Of a stretch of DNA of 64,000 nt, positions 9,367 through 17,272 are shown in pieces (within the stretch, counting starts at the first letter, position 1; every line of letters starts with the position of its first letter). Both the position numbers and the translations under genes were made by a program. The stretch is taken from the NCBI RefSeq assembly GCF_011305995.1, contig NZ_CP049910.1:2170001-2234000 (forward strand). Reading direction: 5' to 3'. Origin of the DNA: Diaphorobacter sp. HDW4A. GTDB taxonomy: Bacteria > Pseudomonadota > Gammaproteobacteria > Burkholderiales > Burkholderiaceae_C. The notes beneath the pieces were generated by a model. That model saw only the letters and a list, made by a program, of their open reading frames with translations. It was not told the DNA's origin and ran no database searches.

Positions 9367-10359
9367 ATGCAGGGTTCCCATTCGTCCGTTCGCCGCAGAA
9401 GTCTGCTGGCATGCGGTGTGGCCGCGCTGGCTGCGCCGTTTTCGTTGAATGCACTGGCCGCCGATGCCTACCCCGCCAAGGGCCTGCGCTTCGTCGTGCC
9501 ATTTCCGCCGGGAAGCGGAACCGACACGGCCGCGCGCCTGTTCGCCAAGGCGGTTGGCGACATCGCGGGCCATCCCGTCATCGTGGAGAACAAGCCCGGC
9601 GGCAATGGCTTCATCGGCGTGCAGAGCGTGCTCGCGGCCCCGGCCGACGGCTATACCGTTCTGCTCGGCGGGAACTCGGTGCTCTCGACCAATGCCGCCA
9701 CGTTCAAGAAGCTGCCCTACGATCCGATCGCGGATTTCTCCATGGTGTCGCTGCTGCTGGACGCGCCGGTGCTGGTTGTCGTGCCGCCGAACTCGCCCTA
9801 CAAGACGTTTGCGGAGCTGGTGGCAGACGCGAAGAAGCGTCCGGGTGCCCTGAGCTACGGCACCGGCTCGGCCGCCTACACGCTCTACGCCGAATGGCTG
9901 AACCAGATCGCACAGATCAAATCCATGCCGATCAACTACAAGGGCTCGGGCGATGTGGTGACGGCGACGATGTCGGGGAATGTGGACTTTTCCATCGTCG
10001 ACGGCAGCACGGCCATGTCGCTGGTGAAGTCCGGCAAGCTGCGTGCCCTGGTGCAACCGCTGCCCAAGCGTTCACCGCTCCTGCCCGATGTGCCAAGCGC
10101 GGTCGAGGCCGGTGTTCCCTCGTTCGAGGCGGTCACCTGGGTGGCGGCGGCGGTCTCGTCCAAGACCACCGCAGCCGTGACGCAGCGGCTCGCGGAGCTG
10201 TTCGCGAAGGCCGGTGAAAGCGCGGAAATCCGCAAGTACTACGAGAACCAGTTTCTCACGCTGCGCATGTATGGCCCCGAGGAATTCCGCAAATACCAGC
10301 GCGCCGAGATCGCGCGCTGGAAATCGCTGGTGTCCCTCGTGGGCCTGGAGCAGCAGTGA
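9367..10359 (+). CDS. Bug-family (TctC-like) periplasmic solute receptor
   Basis: Binding protein of 330 aa of the tripartite tricarboxylate transporter receptor family. The signal region has arginines before a hydrophobic stretch (RRRSLLACGVAALAAP, cleavage near NALAADAYP), so Sec or Tat export is possible. The ligand-binding landmark is VVPFPPGSGTDTAARL, followed by VIVENKPGGNGFIG. No TctA/TctB membrane genes are in the window, so this is an orphan Bug, as is usual in Burkholderiales. Its stop overlaps the next start by one base (TGATG). Confidence 0.92.
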   Translation: MQGSHSSVRRRSLLACGVAALAAPFSLNALAADAYPAKGLRFVVPFPPGSGTDTAARLFAKAVGDIAGHPVIVENKPGGNGFIGVQSVLAAPADGYTVLLGGNSVLSTNAATFKKLPYDPIADFSMVSLLLDAPVLVVVPPNSPYKTFAELVADAKKRPGALSYGTGSAAYTLYAEWLNQIAQIKSMPINYKGSGDVVTATMSGNVDFSIVDGSTAMSLVKSGKLRALVQPLPKRSPLLPDVPSAVEAGVPSFEAVTWVAAAVSSKTTAAVTQRLAELFAKAGESAEIRKYYENQFLTLRMYGPEEFRKYQRAEIARWKSLVSLVGLEQQ

Positions 10360-11567
10360 TGGAGGCATTCGCCGCCGCGCCAGCACAACACGCCGAAAGT
10401 TTCGCGAGACGCGGAACACATCGCTACTCGGCACTTGAACGCGTCATCTACGGTACGGCATTCGACAAGGCGGTGACGGCGGAGGTAGAGGCACTGGGCG
10501 CGATGCGGGTGCTCATCGTCACGACGCACCACATGCCGGGAAGCCCGGTCCATCGCCGACTGCTTGCTGCGCTCGGCGAGCGCTGTTGCGGCACGTTCGG
10601 CGACGCGCAGCGCCATGTGCCCGTCGCCAGCGTGCTGCAAGGAGCTGAGGTCGCACGGCAGGCCGGTGCCGATCTGATCATCTCTGTAGGTGGCGGATCG
10701 GCCGTGGACACCGGCAAGGCCATTGCCCTGGCGCTGCGATACGGGCTGAAGGATGCGACGTCTTTCGGGCGATTCGGCTCGCTGGCCGAATTTGACCCGA
10801 GCCGACGCGAAGCGGTGGATGCGCAGTTTGTGCGCAGCATAGCGCTGCCCACCACGCTGTCGGCGGCCGAACTCACCTGGTATGCGGGCGTCACCGATGC
10901 GAACACGCGGATGAAACAGGTCGTCGGCCACCCGGCCCTCGTGCCCGTGTCCGTCATCTACGATCCGGAGCTGACCCTTGGCGTGCCGCTTAACGTCTTT
11001 CTCGCGAGCGGCATCAAAGCGGTGGATCACGCAGCTGAACGCCTTGCTTCGCTGCAGGCGCAGCCCTTCAGCGATGCAGTGTCCCAACAGGCGTTGACGA
11101 TGCTGGCCCAAGCCTTGCCCAGAGTGCTCGCCGCGCCGCATGATCTCGATGCCCGTCTCGACTGCCAGCTCGCCGCATGGCTCTCGATCTCGGGCGGCGC
11201 GTCGGGCGTGGGCGTCGGCGCCAGTCACGCGATCGGACACATGCTTGGGGCGCACACCGCGATGGAGCATGGCCTGACGTCGTGCGTGATGCTGCCAGCC
11301 GTGATGCGCTGGAATCAGCAGGCCAACGGCGCACGCCAGAAGCTCGTCAGCCGCGCGCTGGGCAGAGAGGATCTCGACGCGGGCGACGCCATCGAAGTGC
11401 TGATCCGCAGCCTGAATCTGCCGTGGCGTCTGCGCGATGTGGGGGTGGCGACATCCGAGCTGACGTCAATTGCCGAGAAGACCATGCACGATCTGTCGAT
11501 CCACAAGAATCCCAGAGCGATCAGTGGGGCGGGGGATGTGCTGGAGATTCTTCGATTGGCGTATTGA
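10359..11567 (+). CDS. Iron-containing alcohol dehydrogenase / maleylacetate reductase-like
   Basis: Protein of 402 aa in the type III alcohol dehydrogenase family. The nucleotide loop is ISVGGGSAVDTGKAIA near residue 112. Metal-site segments are KAVDHAAE and SHAIGHMLGAHTAMEHG (several His). Maleylacetate reductases share this architecture but are near 350 aa, so the substrate is open. It is the last gene of the 11.5-kb + strand run; convergent genes begin 77 bases later, with no clear hairpin between. Confidence 0.87.
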   Translation: MEAFAAAPAQHAESFARRGTHRYSALERVIYGTAFDKAVTAEVEALGAMRVLIVTTHHMPGSPVHRRLLAALGERCCGTFGDAQRHVPVASVLQGAEVARQAGADLIISVGGGSAVDTGKAIALALRYGLKDATSFGRFGSLAEFDPSRREAVDAQFVRSIALPTTLSAAELTWYAGVTDANTRMKQVVGHPALVPVSVIYDPELTLGVPLNVFLASGIKAVDHAAERLASLQAQPFSDAVSQQALTMLAQALPRVLAAPHDLDARLDCQLAAWLSISGGASGVGVGASHAIGHMLGAHTAMEHGLTSCVMLPAVMRWNQQANGARQKLVSRALGREDLDAGDAIEVLIRSLNLPWRLRDVGVATSELTSIAEKTMHDLSIHKNPRAISGAGDVLEILRLAY

Positions 11568-11644
11568 GGTGGTCATCCCGAACAACGTTCACCGGCCACC
11601 GAATGAAGGGATGAGGAGGCCGTTGTCATGTCCTTGCGTGCACC

Positions 11645-12598
11645 TCATTGGACTTCGATCCTTGCGATGGATACATAGCTCTTCCACTTGGCCCGCTCTT
11701 CGCGCTCGAAGCTCTTGAGGTCCTGCAGGCTGACTTTGGACGGAGAGAACGCGAAGCCTTCGAGCCTGGTCCTGATGGGGTCGGTCGTCACGGCCTCGTT
11801 GATCTGCTGATTGAGTCTTTGCTGGGTTTCGAGCGGCGTCGCGGCGGGTACGGCGATGCCCAGGAAGCCGCCTCGGATGTTGTATTGCGGATAGGTTTCG
11901 GTGACGAGCGGAATCTGGGGGTAGCGCTTGAGCCGGGCGTCGGAATGCACGGCGAGAGCGCGCAGCTGGCCCGATGCAACGAAGGCATCGCCCGCGACCG
12001 TGTCTGTGAACACCACGTCGATCTGCCCCGCGATCAGCTCGGTCATGGCCTGGCTGACCTGCTTGTAGGGAACGGCCGTCATCTCGATGCCCGCGTCGTG
12101 CGCGAACAGGGCAGCCGAGACCTTGGAGGTCGCGTTGAAATGGCCGTAGTTGAACTTGCCGGGCTGGGCCTTGGCGGCATCGACAAAATCCTTGAGTGAC
12201 TTGAACGGGGCATCAGGGCGCACCAGGATGTAGGTCGACCCGGGGCCGAATGAGCCCACGAGCCGGAAGTCTCGTTCGGGGTCGTAAGGCAGCTTGCGAA
12301 AGAGCGACGGATTGGCCAGATGGGTGGACGTGGTCGCCAGCAGCAGCACCGTTCCGTCGGCTGGCGCGACGCGCACGGCCTCCACGCCTACGATGCCATT
12401 GGCGCCGGGGCGGTTGTCGACGACCACGGCACGGCCGGTCTTCCTGGTCAGATGCTCGGCGAGCATGCGCGCGGAAATGTCGCCGGAACCGCCGGGACCG
12501 AAGGGCACGATGATCTGCACGGGCTTGTCTTCGGCCAATGCGGGCCGGTGTGCCATCGCAAGTGCGGCAAGGCCGCTGACGAAGTGACGACGCTGCAT
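11645..12598 (-). CDS. Bug-family (TctC-like) periplasmic solute receptor
   Basis: Binding protein of 317 aa with a twin-arginine-like leader (MQRRHFVSGLAALAMAH, cleavage near ALAEDKPV). The core motif IIVPFGPGGSGDISARML and VVVDNRPGANGIVG match the family. An AGGAGACACA ribosome site precedes the ATG. It is downstream of a CoA-transferase and an enoyl-CoA hydratase on the same strand, suggesting it senses or takes up the acid those enzymes process. No TctAB partner is present. Confidence 0.92.
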   Translation of the reverse strand: MQRRHFVSGLAALAMAHRPALAEDKPVQIIVPFGPGGSGDISARMLAEHLTRKTGRAVVVDNRPGANGIVGVEAVRVAPADGTVLLLATTSTHLANPSLFRKLPYDPERDFRLVGSFGPGSTYILVRPDAPFKSLKDFVDAAKAQPGKFNYGHFNATSKVSAALFAHDAGIEMTAVPYKQVSQAMTELIAGQIDVVFTDTVAGDAFVASGQLRALAVHSDARLKRYPQIPLVTETYPQYNIRGGFLGIAVPAATPLETQQRLNQQINEAVTTDPIRTRLEGFAFSPSKVSLQDLKSFEREERAKWKSYVSIARIEVQ

Positions 12599-12644
12599 GG
12601 TTGTGTGTCTCCTGAGTGGTTGGATGTGGCGTTCGCGGGGTCGT

Positions 12645-13799
12645 TCATTCGAGGCCCGGCATCAGGGCGGCGTTGTGCTCTCCGACCTCGGGGGCTCGGG
12701 ATCTCACCGCCGGGCGTGCTCCGTCGAACGACAGCGGCAGGCTCACCACGCGCAGATCCACGTCCGGTATCGGCTGGAAGATGCCGAGCGCCTCGGTCTG
12801 CGGATCCGCCATCACCTGAGCGAAGTCCTGTATCGGCGCGCAGGGAATGCCCGCTGCTTCCAGCGTGTCTATCCAGTGCTGACGGGTGTGTCGTCGAAAG
12901 GCGATCTCGATCTGGGGAATCAGTTCCGCCTTGTGCTCCACGCGCAGCGCGTTGCTGGCGTAGCGTGGATCGCTCTGCCATTCGGGGTGGCCCAGAACGC
13001 GTGCCAGCTTGAAGAACAAGCGGTCATTGGCGGCGGCGACCACCACTTCGCCATCGGAGGTCGGCAGCGCCTGGAAGACCACCACGTTGGGGTTGCCGCT
13101 GCGATGTCGCGCGGGCTGTCGTCCTGTGGCCTGAAAGCCCGCCATCATGACCTGCAGCCAGCCGAGCGCGGTTTCGAACAGCGAGGTGTCCACCCTGCAG
13201 CCGGTGCCGGTCTGGCCGCGCCGAAAGAGCGCCGCGAGACAGCCCAAAGCCGCCCAGGCGCCGGTGCCCAGATCCAGCACCTGCATGCCGACGCGCGCTG
13301 GTGGCCCATCCTCTGGCCCGTTGATGCTGAAGATGCCCGAGAACGCCTGAACCATGGGTTCGTAGCCCGGGGTGAGGCTGCGTGGACCCTTGTGGCCGAA
13401 TGCCCCCAGCGAGCAGTGGATCAGGGACGGATTCAGCGCCATGAGCGCGTCGGCGCCCAGGCCTAACTCTTCCAGCGAGCCGGGGCGCATGTTCTGGATG
13501 AACACGTCGGCGGTGGCAATCAGTTCCTTGAGACCGGCGATGTGCCGCGCGTCCTTGAGGTCGAGCGCGAGGCTCTTCTTGCCGTGGTTCATCGCCTGGA
13601 ACGTGGTGGCCGTGCCGCGCCAGAACGGCGGCCCCCAGCCGCGCGCGTCATCGCCCGAGCCGGGGCGCTCGATCTTGATGACCTCGGCGCCGAGCGAGGA
13701 GAGGATCTCGCTGGCATACGGGCCGGCGATGTTCTGGCCTATCTCCACGACCTTGATGCCTTCGAGCGGTGCGGATGCGGTGGAATGTTTCATGGTCAT
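12645..13799 (-). CDS. Class III CoA-transferase (CaiB/BaiF family)
   Basis: 384 aa. VVEIGQNIAGPYASEILSSLGAEVIKIE-type N terminus (residues about 16-43) and a GSGDDARGWGPPFW loop. At the position where the sister enzyme at 20250-21428 reads GYDPLMQAQGG, this one reads GYEPMVQAFSG, so the usual catalytic Asp appears as Glu. The ATG at 13799 lies four bases from the hydratase stop, so the genes are coupled. Likely step: CoA transfer to an organic acid. Confidence 0.88.
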   Translation of the reverse strand: MTMKHSTASAPLEGIKVVEIGQNIAGPYASEILSSLGAEVIKIERPGSGDDARGWGPPFWRGTATTFQAMNHGKKSLALDLKDARHIAGLKELIATADVFIQNMRPGSLEELGLGADALMALNPSLIHCSLGAFGHKGPRSLTPGYEPMVQAFSGIFSINGPEDGPPARVGMQVLDLGTGAWAALGCLAALFRRGQTGTGCRVDTSLFETALGWLQVMMAGFQATGRQPARHRSGNPNVVVFQALPTSDGEVVVAAANDRLFFKLARVLGHPEWQSDPRYASNALRVEHKAELIPQIEIAFRRHTRQHWIDTLEAAGIPCAPIQDFAQVMADPQTEALGIFQPIPDVDLRVVSLPLSFDGARPAVRSRAPEVGEHNAALMPGLE

Positions 13800-14572
13800 C
13801 GTCCGGTGAAGTGGGGTGGGCGTTTCTCGATGAAGTGCTGCACGCCTTCACGGAAGTCTTCCGTGGCTTTGCAGTCGGTCATTTCCCTGTCGGCCACGCG
13901 CGTGGCTTCGGCAAGCGTTCCCTCGCGAGCCGCGAGGAGCTGTTGCTTCATGATGCGGGTGGAGCGCGGCGATCCCAGATTGGCGATCTCGTTGGCGCGC
14001 TCCAGCACGGCGTCGAGAAATCCTTCGGCCGGGAGCACGTTGGCCAATCCCATGCGGCCCGCTTCTGCGCCGCTCACCGTGCGTCCGCTCAGGAGCAGGT
14101 CGGCCGCGTGCATGGGGCCGATCAGACGCGGGAGCAGCCAGGCGATGCCGTGTTCCGCCACCAGTCCGCGCCGCGCATAGGGCGCCGTGAGCCTGGCCTC
14201 TGGCGTGACGAAACGCAGATCGCTGTATAGCGCAATGCACAGACCCACGCCCGCCGCCGCGCCGTTGATGGCCGCGATGAAGGGCTTGTCGAGCGTGGTG
14301 AGGTAGCTGTAGCGAGGGTCCGCGTCAGCGGTGGACGGCGTGGGTGTCGATGGGCCGGACTGCAGCACCTGCATATCCATGCCGGCGCAGAACGCCTTGC
14401 CCGCGCCGGTCAGCACGATGCAGCGAATCTCGTCGTCGCTCCGGATTTCTAGAATGCGCGCCTTGAACTGCTGCTCAAGCGCGGGAGTCCAGGCGTTCAT
14501 GCGCTCGGGACGGTTGATGGTGAGAAGCGCGACGCGGTTGCGGATCTCGCAACCCAGTTCGGAACTTTGCAA
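13796..14572 (-). CDS. Enoyl-CoA hydratase/isomerase family protein
   Basis: Crotonase-fold protein, 258 aa from the chosen start. KAFCAGMDMQVLQSG and INGAAAGVGLCIALYSDLRF form the oxyanion hole. The frame stays open to 15142, but that part runs antisense through the divergent IclR gene. I choose TTG at 14572, which has AGGAGA seven bases upstream and gives the standard N terminus (QSSELGCEIRNRVALLTINR). ATG at 14623 or 14674 lacks a ribosome site. The choice leaves a 105-base divergent promoter shared with the IclR regulator. Confidence 0.87.
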   Translation of the reverse strand: MQSSELGCEIRNRVALLTINRPERMNAWTPALEQQFKARILEIRSDDEIRCIVLTGAGKAFCAGMDMQVLQSGPSTPTPSTADADPRYSYLTTLDKPFIAAINGAAAGVGLCIALYSDLRFVTPEARLTAPYARRGLVAEHGIAWLLPRLIGPMHAADLLLSGRTVSGAEAGRMGLANVLPAEGFLDAVLERANEIANLGSPRSTRIMKQQLLAAREGTLAEATRVADREMTDCKATEDFREGVQHFIEKRPPHFTGR

Positions 14573-14640
14573 TTGGCTGTCTCCTGGGCTTGTCTGTTGC
14601 GCTTCAGTATTCCCGGCGGCCATTGCGAGGGCAAGATTAG

Positions 14641-14659
14641 AATTTCGGTTATTGAAATT
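14641..14659. promoter_or_regulatory. Putative IclR operator in divergent promoter
   Basis: Perfect 6-base inverted repeat AATTTC-N7-GAAATT, 18 bases before the IclR start and between it and the divergent hydratase gene. Size, AT content and place fit an IclR-family autoregulatory site; binding is inferred. Confidence 0.5.
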
Positions 14660-14677
14660 GTTAAGGTTCGCCATTCC

Positions 14678-15487
14678 ATGGCCAAATCGACCCGGGCCCT
14701 CACGCATGAAAGTCAGGTGTACGTTCGCAGCACGGCGGGAAGCCAGTCGCTGGAACGCGGTCTGTCGATACTGCGCGCTTTCAGACATGGCGTTGGCGTG
14801 CTCTCCAATTCGGAACTGGCCGAGCGTGTGCAATTGCCTCGGCCCACGGTCAGCCGGCTGACGCGATCGCTGGTGGATGCGGGGTTTCTGATCTACGACT
14901 TCGAGGCCAGAAGCTACCGTCTGGCCCCCGTGTGCCTGACGCTGGCCCTGTCGTTCCGAAGTTCGGAAGCAACTCTGGAGATGGCGCTGCCCCACATGCG
15001 CGCGCTTGCCGAAGGACGCCGGGTCAATGTGGGACTTGCGGTGGCCGACCGCTCCGAGATGGTCTACCTGGACTCCGTGCGCCTGAGCCGCCTCGGCATC
15101 TTCCGCCGCCTGTCGCCGGGATCGCGCATTCCCATCGCCCAAACCTCGCTCGGATGTGCCTATCTGGCGGGCATGGCCCCGGTGCAGCGCAGGCTATTGC
15201 TCGACCGCCTTAAACGCGAGCACGGCGCGTCCTGGCCACCGCTCAAGGCGCATGTGGAGAGATCGCTGGAGAGCATTTCGGAACGCGGCTTCTGCGGCGC
15301 GCAATGGGCCGCCGGCATGGCCGCCGTTGCCACGCCACTGCAGACCGCCAGCGGTTTGTATGCCCTGAACGTGAGCTTTCCCGTTGCCGAAACAGTGACC
15401 GCTGCGGAACTCCGCACGCATGGCGAGCTACTGTTGGACTTGAAGAAAAAGCTGCTGGCGACAGCGGCGATGGCAGCGGTGACGTGA
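14678..15487 (+). CDS. IclR-family transcriptional regulator
   Basis: 269 aa. The N-terminal winged helix-turn-helix is SLERGLSILRAFRHGVGVLS then ELAERVQLPRPTVSRLTRSL (residues about 22-70); the C-terminal effector domain follows (LGCAYLAGM, GFCGAQWAAGMAAVATPL). Start is ATG 14678. It is divergent from the hydratase/CoA-transferase/Bug operon and most likely controls that operon in response to its substrate or CoA ester. It converges 25 bases from the next Bug gene without a clear terminator. Confidence 0.92.
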   Translation: MAKSTRALTHESQVYVRSTAGSQSLERGLSILRAFRHGVGVLSNSELAERVQLPRPTVSRLTRSLVDAGFLIYDFEARSYRLAPVCLTLALSFRSSEATLEMALPHMRALAEGRRVNVGLAVADRSEMVYLDSVRLSRLGIFRRLSPGSRIPIAQTSLGCAYLAGMAPVQRRLLLDRLKREHGASWPPLKAHVERSLESISERGFCGAQWAAGMAAVATPLQTASGLYALNVSFPVAETVTAAELRTHGELLLDLKKKLLATAAMAAVT

Positions 15488-15512
15488 TTGGCGGACGCTG
15501 TCGGGTGCGCGC

Positions 15513-16481
15513 TTATTGCTGCTCCAGTTCAATATGGGCGTCGCGGATGATTTTTCCCCAACCCTGAACTTCGCGTTTGATGTACGCATTGGCTTCGTCC
15601 GGCGAGCTTGCGATCGGTTCAGCTCCAAGGGAGTTCAGCCTGCGCTGAACGACAGGTTTGTCCAGCGATTGCCGGATCGCCGCGTTGAGTTTGGCGATGA
15701 CTTCGGTCGGTGTGCCTCTGGGGGCCAGAATGGCGGCCCAGGATTGGGAGTCAAAACCCGCAACGCCCGCTTTGTCGATGGTAGGTACCTCTGGAAGCGC
15801 GAGCGATCCCGACTTGCTGGCGACGCCCAGCACCTTGAGCACGCCGCGTTTCACGTGAGGGATCACCACGGGCCCTGACTCGAACATCATCGAGATTTCC
15901 CCAGCGAGCAAGCCATTGAACGCGGCGGTCGATCCGCGATAAGGGACATGGGTCATCTGGATTCCAGCCGATTTGCCGAACATCTCCATGGTGAGGTGAT
16001 TCGTGAGTCCCGCACCACCGGAGCCGTAGTTGATCTGACCGGGGCGGGTCTTTACATACCCCACGAGTTCTTTGACCGTGTTGGCCGGGAGCTCGGTGCG
16101 TGCGACCAGAAATTGCGGAACCGCCACGAGCATGGACACTGCGGAAAAGTCCTTGGCCGTGTCGTACGGCAACTTGGGATACAGGCTTGGATTGATGGCG
16201 AGTGGTCCGCTGGAGGCCACGACCAGCGTGTAGCCATCGGGCTCTGCGCGCTTGGCGCTCTCCATGCCAACGATGCCAGCCGCACCGGCCCGATTGTCAA
16301 TGTAGAAGGACTGGCCAAGGGACGTGGTGAGCTGTTCCGCGACGATGCGTGCCAGCGCGTCTGTAGTCTGGCCGGCGGGGAACGGAACGATGAGACGCAC
16401 TGGCCGGTTGGGATAGTCCGCAAGCGCAGGCATCGCGAGCGACATGAGGGCTGAGGCGACGATGGGCGTGACGGCTTTCAT
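15513..16481 (-). CDS. Bug-family (TctC-like) periplasmic solute receptor
   Basis: 322 aa with a Sec-type leader (MKAVTPIVASALMSLAMPALA, 21 residues to the likely cleavage site; here split for clarity as MKAVTPIVAS and ALMSLAMPALA). The motif RLIVPFPAGQTTDALARIV and IDNRAGAAGIVGMES identify the family. Its ATG overlaps the stop of the upstream racemase-like gene (16478-16481). Third orphan Bug receptor in the window; it ends the - strand block of the second catabolic cluster. Confidence 0.91.
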   Translation of the reverse strand: MKAVTPIVASALMSLAMPALADYPNRPVRLIVPFPAGQTTDALARIVAEQLTTSLGQSFYIDNRAGAAGIVGMESAKRAEPDGYTLVVASSGPLAINPSLYPKLPYDTAKDFSAVSMLVAVPQFLVARTELPANTVKELVGYVKTRPGQINYGSGGAGLTNHLTMEMFGKSAGIQMTHVPYRGSTAAFNGLLAGEISMMFESGPVVIPHVKRGVLKVLGVASKSGSLALPEVPTIDKAGVAGFDSQSWAAILAPRGTPTEVIAKLNAAIRQSLDKPVVQRRLNSLGAEPIASSPDEANAYIKREVQGWGKIIRDAHIELEQQ

Positions 16482-17227
16482 GCTTGCGGCTCCGAAGTCA
16501 GTTCGTGGATCAGGGCGGGGTCTGCGCGGCGGTAGTGCCAGGCGCGGCCTACCGCGAGGCCCGAGCGTTTGCGCAGCTTGACCATCATCTCGGCCCAGGC
16601 CCAGGCGGCGCCGAAGACGTCGACGACCGGGCAGTCGTCAATGGAATGAACGCCGTTGGCCCAGAGCAGTTCGGCCATGACGCCCTCGGCCGGGATGAGG
16701 ACGTCGGCACCGTCGGCGATGGCCTCGCGTGCGGCCTGAGTGAAGGACGCGATCACATGGACGGGGTCGTCGAACCCACGTGCCAGCGCCGGTTCTTCGA
16801 GCGGTGGCTTGATGGACTCCGCATGCAGGACGCGCGCGTTCAGCCCGTGACTCTCTACCGACATCTGGGTCATCCATGCGGTGGTGGGCGCGTTGGAGAT
16901 CGGTGCGATGTAGCGGCCCAGTGAGCAGGCGACGAGCAGGCTCGCTTCCGTCAGCGACACGACCGGAATGTCCACGGCCGAGCGCAGTTCACGCAGAAAG
17001 GGCTCGCTGAACGAGCCGAGCACGAAGGCGTCGTAGCCTTCCCGCTCGGCCCGTACCGCGTTGCCGAGCGCCGAGGAGGGCGAGCGACCCCGGTAACGAC
17101 CGGCAGGAATGCCATGCAGCTCCACGCTGCAATCCGTGGCGACGATGGCTCGGGCGTGGGCGTCCAACGTGCGGCGATAGACGCCCAGCCCGTCGAGTTC
17201 GGTGCATGATTGGTGCCAGATGCGCAT
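16478..17227 (-). CDS. Asp/Glu/hydantoin racemase-family protein lacking both catalytic cysteines
   Basis: 249 aa with the two-domain racemase fold. Family members use a pair of cysteines, typically in LGCF-like and LGC-like turns. Here the first turn reads FVLGSFSEPFL (Ser for Cys) and the second reads VLIPAEGVMAELLW (no Cys). Fold assignment rests on the N terminus (MRIWHQS), the repeated turns and length. With both thiols gone, classical racemisation is doubtful; it may be a decarboxylase-, isomerase- or binding-type relative. It lies between the Bug receptor and an acyl-CoA dehydrogenase. Confidence 0.75.
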   Translation of the reverse strand: MRIWHQSCTELDGLGVYRRTLDAHARAIVATDCSVELHGIPAGRYRGRSPSSALGNAVRAEREGYDAFVLGSFSEPFLRELRSAVDIPVVSLTEASLLVACSLGRYIAPISNAPTTAWMTQMSVESHGLNARVLHAESIKPPLEEPALARGFDDPVHVIASFTQAAREAIADGADVLIPAEGVMAELLWANGVHSIDDCPVVDVFGAAWAWAEMMVKLRKRSGLAVGRAWHYRRADPALIHELTSEPQA

Positions 17228-17272
17228 GATGTATGGGGATTCCTGATGATGTCGTTGGCGAGGGAAGGCCGA

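Noticed and set aside
14573..15142. Long N-terminal extension of the enoyl-CoA hydratase frame
   Set aside because: It runs antisense through the IclR gene and has no crotonase-like sequence; the TTG at 14572 has the right ribosome site and gives a normal length.
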